Positions 60,569 through 64,000 of a stretch of 64,000 bases of DNA are shown here, one piece after another. The DNA comes from Salinigranum rubrum (GTDB lineage Archaea; Halobacteriota; Halobacteria; Halobacteriales; Haloferacaceae). The stretch spans positions 930,001 through 994,000 of the forward strand of contig NZ_CP026309.1 in assembly GCF_002906575.1 (NCBI RefSeq), written 5' to 3'. A program made the translations under genes and the position numbers. Position 1 is the stretch's first letter; each line of letters starts with the position of its first letter. Below the pieces are notes generated by a model. That model had not been told where the DNA came from and searched no databases. It worked only from the letters and a program-made list of their open reading frames with translations.

Positions 60569-61756
60569 ATGACACGGAGCGTCTGGCTCAAGGCCGACGA
60601 CAGCGTCGGCGACTGGGAGACGAGGAAACGACGCATCACCGCCGGCCTGGAGGCCGGCGTCGACTGGGTGCTCGTCGACGAGGGCGACGTCGACCGCGTC
60701 CGCGACCTCGGTGACGTGAGGGTGGCCGCGTTCCGGACCGACGCGGACGTCCACGTGATGGACGCCGAGAGCGACGACAGCGTGTCCTCGGAAGCGGACG
60801 CGTACTTCGTCGGCAAGGAGTCAGAGGGCGACGGCACCATCGACCTCCCGAACGACTTCTCTGGGTCGGCGGACCTCACGGCGCTCCGCCGCAGCGACGA
60901 CCGCGTACAGGGCGCGTACGTCCGCATCCTCTCGAAGGAGTACGAGCGCTTCGCCGAGGAGGCCGCCCACGAGGCCGACCACACCGTCGTCGTCGGCGAG
61001 GACTGGACCATCATCCCGCTGGAGAACCTCATCGCCCGCATCGGCGACGAGACCGAACTCATCGCGGGCGTGACGAGCGCCGAAGAGGCCAAGACGGCGT
61101 TCGAGACGCTCGAACAGGGTGCCGACTCGGTCCTCCTGGACTCGGACGACCCCGACGAGATCCGCCGGACGTGCGAAGTGCGCGACGCCGCCGAGCGCGA
61201 ACACCTCGACCTCCAGTGGGCGGAGGTGACGGCCGTCGAGCGGACGGGGATGGCCGACCGCGTCTGCGTCGACACTGGCTCCCTCATGGAGCACGACGAG
61301 GGGATGCTCGTCGGGTCCATGAGCCGAGGACTGTTCTTCGTCCACGCCGAGACGGCCGAGTCGCCCTACGTCGCCTCCCGCCCCTTCCGGGTGAACGCCG
61401 GCGCGGTCCACGCGTACGTGCGCGCCCCCGATGGCGGGACACGCTACCTCGCCGAACTGCAGAGCGGCGACGAGGTGCAGGTCGTCGACAGCGAGGGCAA
61501 CACGCGCGAGGCCATCGTCGGGCGCTGCAAGATCGAGAAGCGGCCGATGTTCCGCGTGCAGGCGCGGGTCGAGACCGGGGAGGGGGAGGACCGAATCGAG
61601 ACGCTCTTGCAGAACGCCGAGACGATCAAGGTCCACACCCGCGAGGGGCGGAAGGCGGTGACCGACCTCGAAGCCGGCGACGAGGTGCTGGTGTACTACG
61701 AGGACACCGCGCGGCACTTCGGCGAGGCGGTCGAGGAGTCCATCATCGAGAAGTAA
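60569..61756 (+). CDS. 3-dehydroquinate synthase II
   Basis: A 395-aa archaeal enzyme (aroB' type) converting the ADTH synthase product into 3-dehydroquinate with NAD-dependent deamination and cyclisation. The family hallmarks are VWLKADDSVGDWETRKRRI at the start, EDWTIIPLENLIARIGDETELIAGV, the RVCVDTGSLMEHDEGMLVGSMSRGLFFVHAET region and ASRPFRVNAGAVHAYV. The C-terminal beta domain is also conserved. It stands four genes after ADTH synthase on the same strand. Confidence 0.93.
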   Translation: MTRSVWLKADDSVGDWETRKRRITAGLEAGVDWVLVDEGDVDRVRDLGDVRVAAFRTDADVHVMDAESDDSVSSEADAYFVGKESEGDGTIDLPNDFSGSADLTALRRSDDRVQGAYVRILSKEYERFAEEAAHEADHTVVVGEDWTIIPLENLIARIGDETELIAGVTSAEEAKTAFETLEQGADSVLLDSDDPDEIRRTCEVRDAAEREHLDLQWAEVTAVERTGMADRVCVDTGSLMEHDEGMLVGSMSRGLFFVHAETAESPYVASRPFRVNAGAVHAYVRAPDGGTRYLAELQSGDEVQVVDSEGNTREAIVGRCKIEKRPMFRVQARVETGEGEDRIETLLQNAETIKVHTREGRKAVTDLEAGDEVLVYYEDTARHFGEAVEESIIEK

Positions 61757-61763
61757 ATTCGGG

Positions 61764-62255
61764 CTACTGACGCGACCCGCGGTCGTGGGTCGCCGGTCGC
61801 GGTTCGGCCGTCTCTCCCTCCGCGGGCGCCGTCTCGAACCGGCCGGTACACCACTGACAGAAGTCGAGTTCGGGGTCGACCTCCTGTCCGCAGTACGGAC
61901 ACGACGGCCCCGTGTTCTCGCCCACGCTGCCCTTCGCGAGCGCGAGGCGGTACGCGTCGACGGTGCTCAACACGAGCAAGACGAGAAGCGGTCCCGTGAC
62001 GGTCGAGGGGAGCGCCGAGGCGGCCGACGTGAGCGCCGAGACGGTCATGGGCGTCGACGACTCCGAACCGACGACGGTCGCGGGGTCCGTGAACACCGAG
62101 AGCAACACGAGTTCGGCGCCGAGGACGAACGTGAACCACGCGATCGCGCGTCGCCACTCGCGGAGGTACGCGTGACCGGCCCCGGCGATACCGATTGTCG
62201 CGCCGAGAACTGCGACGAGAGCCGCGACGAACGCGCGGCGGCGTGGGTTCGACAT
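61764..62255 (-). CDS. Membrane protein with C-terminal zinc ribbon (DUF7575-like)
   Basis: A 163-aa protein. Three hydrophobic helices (residues 8-26, about 38-58 and about 85-105; the first reads FVAALVAVLGATIGIAGAGHAYL) are followed by a cytoplasmic-type zinc ribbon, CPYCGQEVDPELDFCQWCTGRF, and an acidic/Pro-rich tail. The layout is a common haloarchaeal type (zinc ribbon domain at the end of a small membrane protein) of unknown function. It converges on the DHQ synthase II gene with seven bases between the stops. Confidence 0.8.
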   Translation of the reverse strand: MSNPRRRAFVAALVAVLGATIGIAGAGHAYLREWRRAIAWFTFVLGAELVLLSVFTDPATVVGSESSTPMTVSALTSAASALPSTVTGPLLVLLVLSTVDAYRLALAKGSVGENTGPSCPYCGQEVDPELDFCQWCTGRFETAPAEGETAEPRPATHDRGSRQ

Positions 62256-62461
62256 TTCGTTCTTGCTCCAAGAGGACGCCCCGCCCGCTTAAGTGTCCGG
62301 ATACGGTGTCGGCCGGCCGTCCGCCGCGCGTCAGCCCGTCGTCCGCTGTCGGTTTCCGCTCCGGTCGGCCCTCGTTACGCGCTCCAGTTGAGCCTCCTCG
62401 ACCGTCGGCTCTCCGCGTTTACATTGCTCGTCATTTTCTCGCGTTTGCGTTCCACGCCCGC

Positions 62462-63490
62462 TCACCGCGGCTCGTACGACACGACGTATCGCCTTTCGGA
62501 CGCTCCGTCCGTGGTCTCGACGCCGGTCACGTCGTAGAAGCGGACGTGTCGTTCCTGCTTCGTCACGACCGGAAAGTCGTAGTGGACGGCGTCGTACTCC
62601 AGTGGCTCCTCCCGCTCGCGGACGAACGCGCGGTGGCGGTCGAGGCGTGCGTCGAGCCGCTGATTCGACCGCTCGGGCAGGTCGTCGAGCCGCGCGTCGA
62701 ACTCCTCTAACAGGTCGGCTTCGAGTTCCGTCCCACGGGAGTCGCGGCCGGCGAGCATCGCCGCCAGCGTCGTCGTCCCCGTGCCGACGAACGGGTCGTA
62801 CACGCGGTCGCCGTACGTCGAGTACATCCGAACGAGTCGAAGGGGGAGAGCGAGCGGGAACGACCCGGCCCGGTCGCGTCCGTCGCCGTCTCGCCCCTGG
62901 GACGCCCCGGGGAGTTTCCAGAGGTCGGAGAACCAGCGGTTGCGCTCCTCCCAGAAGAAGGCGCTCTCGTACCGGGCGTCGTCGTGCGGCGGGAACCGTC
63001 TGCGCGGCCCCTTCCGGAAGACGAGCACGTGCTCGTGTTCGAGCGTGACGTACGCGTTCGTCGGGAGCATCCCCGAGCCCATGAACTTCGTCAGCCGGTT
63101 GGTCGGCTTCCGCCACAGCACCGCCGGGAGCGATGTAAAGCCCCGCTCGCGGAACGCCCGCGTGATCCGTGCGTGGTTGGGGAAACACTGGAACTCGTCT
63201 CCGAGCGAACGGGTGGCGTCGCCGACGTTCACACAGGCGATGCCGCTCGGGCGCAGGACGCGTTCGACCTCGTCCCACACCGCATCCAAGAGCGCGTGCA
63301 TCCCGTCGAAGGCGTCGTCCCCCCTCCCCTCGTCGAGCGCTTCCTCTACCCGGGGCGAGAGCGCGGCGAACTGCTCGTCCCACATCTCGATCATCGGATA
63401 CGGCGGCGAGGTGACGACGAGGTCGACGCTCTCGTCGGCCATCTCGGACGCCCGACTGTCCCCGACACGGAGGACGTGCTCGGTCCGCAT
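62462..63490 (-). CDS. Orphan DNA methyltransferase, N4-cytosine/N6-adenine beta class (CTAG-type candidate)
   Basis: A 342-aa methyltransferase. The catalytic motif TSPPYPM lies near residue 28 and the SAM motif DPFVGTGTTTLAAML near 235, the order of beta-class enzymes; TSPPY is typical of N4-cytosine enzymes. VGDATRSLGDEF and VLWRKPTNRLTKFMGSGMLP (about 130) are also conserved. No restriction endonuclease gene is adjacent. In Haloferax the same neighbourhood holds the CTAG-modifying enzyme (from memory), so CTAG is the expected target. The ATG at 63490 starts MRTEHVLRVGDSR. Confidence 0.88.
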   Translation of the reverse strand: MRTEHVLRVGDSRASEMADESVDLVVTSPPYPMIEMWDEQFAALSPRVEEALDEGRGDDAFDGMHALLDAVWDEVERVLRPSGIACVNVGDATRSLGDEFQCFPNHARITRAFRERGFTSLPAVLWRKPTNRLTKFMGSGMLPTNAYVTLEHEHVLVFRKGPRRRFPPHDDARYESAFFWEERNRWFSDLWKLPGASQGRDGDGRDRAGSFPLALPLRLVRMYSTYGDRVYDPFVGTGTTTLAAMLAGRDSRGTELEADLLEEFDARLDDLPERSNQRLDARLDRHRAFVREREEPLEYDAVHYDFPVVTKQERHVRFYDVTGVETTDGASERRYVVSYEPR

Positions 63491-63729
63491 CGACCGATGG
63501 AGGGTGGCCGGACTAGTAGGTCTTGGGGTCCAGTACCGTGCGGTCGGGTGTGACGCGGTGGGCGTGTCGGTGAAATCGCATGACGTCGACTCGAAAAACC
63601 GAGAACGAGAGCGACCGCTCCGCATCTTCCAAATCCTCTCGCACCCCGACGACAGCCTCCACACGCTCTCGACAGTCGCCACTCACGACCTTGCCGACGA
63701 AGGGTACCCGAACCTCGGTTCCCGGCGAC

Positions 63730-64000
63730 TCAGGCCAGGCCGACCTGCTCTTCGGCTTCGAGCAGTTCGTGGTAGCGGTTCCGAATCGTCACCTCGGAGA
63801 TGTCGGCCACCTCGCTGACGGCGGCCTGCGTCGTCTTCTCGTTGGTGAGGAGGGAGGCGGCGTACACCGCGGCCGCGGCCAGCCCTACGGGGGACTTCCC
63901 CGAGTGGACGCCCTGTTCCTTCGCGTTCTGCAGAAGCTGACGGGCGCGCATCTTCGACTCGTCCGAGAGGTCGAGTTCGCTCGCGAACCGCGGAACGTAC
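63730..64000 (-). CDS. tfb: Transcription initiation factor TFB, C-terminal part (partial)
   Basis: The gene enters from the right edge; 89 C-terminal residues are visible. They contain YVPRFASELDLSDE, the second cyclin repeat LLQNAKEQGVHSGKSPVGLAAAAVYAASLL, and the terminal helix-turn-helix [22 protein letters not shown]. It is clearly a paralogue of the TFB at 3011 (which has [22 protein letters not shown]). Whether its zinc ribbon is intact cannot be seen. The ~240-base gap to the methyltransferase gene (63491-63729) holds no recognised feature. Confidence 0.92.
   Translation of the reverse strand, partial: YVPRFASELDLSDESKMRARQLLQNAKEQGVHSGKSPVGLAAAAVYAASLLTNEKTTQAAVSEVADISEVTIRNRYHELLEAEEQVGLA

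Overview
The window looks like the chromosome of a halophilic archaeon (class Halobacteria, most likely the Haloferax side of the group). Base composition is about two-thirds G+C, and the proteins are acidic and rich in Asp, Glu, Val and Thr. The gene content is characteristic: CetZ tubulin, LonB, thermosome, TFB paralogues, NreA, archaeal aromatic-amino-acid enzymes and many small haloarchaea-only families. From memory, the block thermosome / SAM-hydrolase / nadM / lonB / hisH / trpCBA / ADTH synthase / DHQ synthase II / DNA methyltransferase matches gene order in Haloferax volcanii. I see no tRNA, rRNA, CRISPR array, transposase or phage gene.

Layout. 1-9 kb: the start of a rhomboid-type gene, pyrophosphatase, a PadR regulator, an rnhA operon, a TFB without zinc-ribbon cysteines, the repair factor NreA and several small conserved genes. 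9-14 kb: a PolX operon (DUF5788-type gene, polX, Mut7-C RNase), a GC-rich intergenic repeat, a large phosphodiesterase and cetZ. 15-24.6 kb: an eight-gene pilus/secretion cluster with a VirB11/PilT-type ATPase, a TadC-type membrane platform and six accessory proteins, three of which carry prepilin-like Arg-Gly + hydrophobic N termini. 24.6-46 kb: metabolic and housekeeping genes (epimerase, DHH phosphoesterase, aldo-keto reductase, MFS carrier, glycosyltransferases, Nudix, VOC, DoxX, creatininase, Hsp20, Tat-exported beta-helix protein, radical SAM, TRAM, Fe-S cluster protein, metallo-hydrolase, methyltransferase). 46-64 kb: thermosome with a heat-shock-type promoter, NAD synthesis, LonB protease, hisH, the trpCBA operon, the two archaeal enzymes that replace the early shikimate steps, an orphan CTAG-type DNA methyltransferase and the 3' part of a second TFB.

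How genes work together. ADTH synthase (57.6 kb) and DHQ synthase II (60.6 kb) make dehydroquinate, which feeds chorismate; trpCBA (54.6-57.6 kb) uses downstream products for tryptophan. An 18-bp perfect palindrome with a TGTACA core sits on the trpC start codon and is a strong operator candidate. Thermosome, Hsp20 and LonB form a protein-quality set. The 15-24.6 kb cluster is the best candidate for a poorly described system.

Sequence quality. Four genes (the TadC-like gene, lonB, trpB and one SDR) are each broken by what looks like a single missing base in or near a G or C run. In every case the intact protein reappears in the neighbouring frame. I annotate them as full-length genes with a likely sequencing indel.
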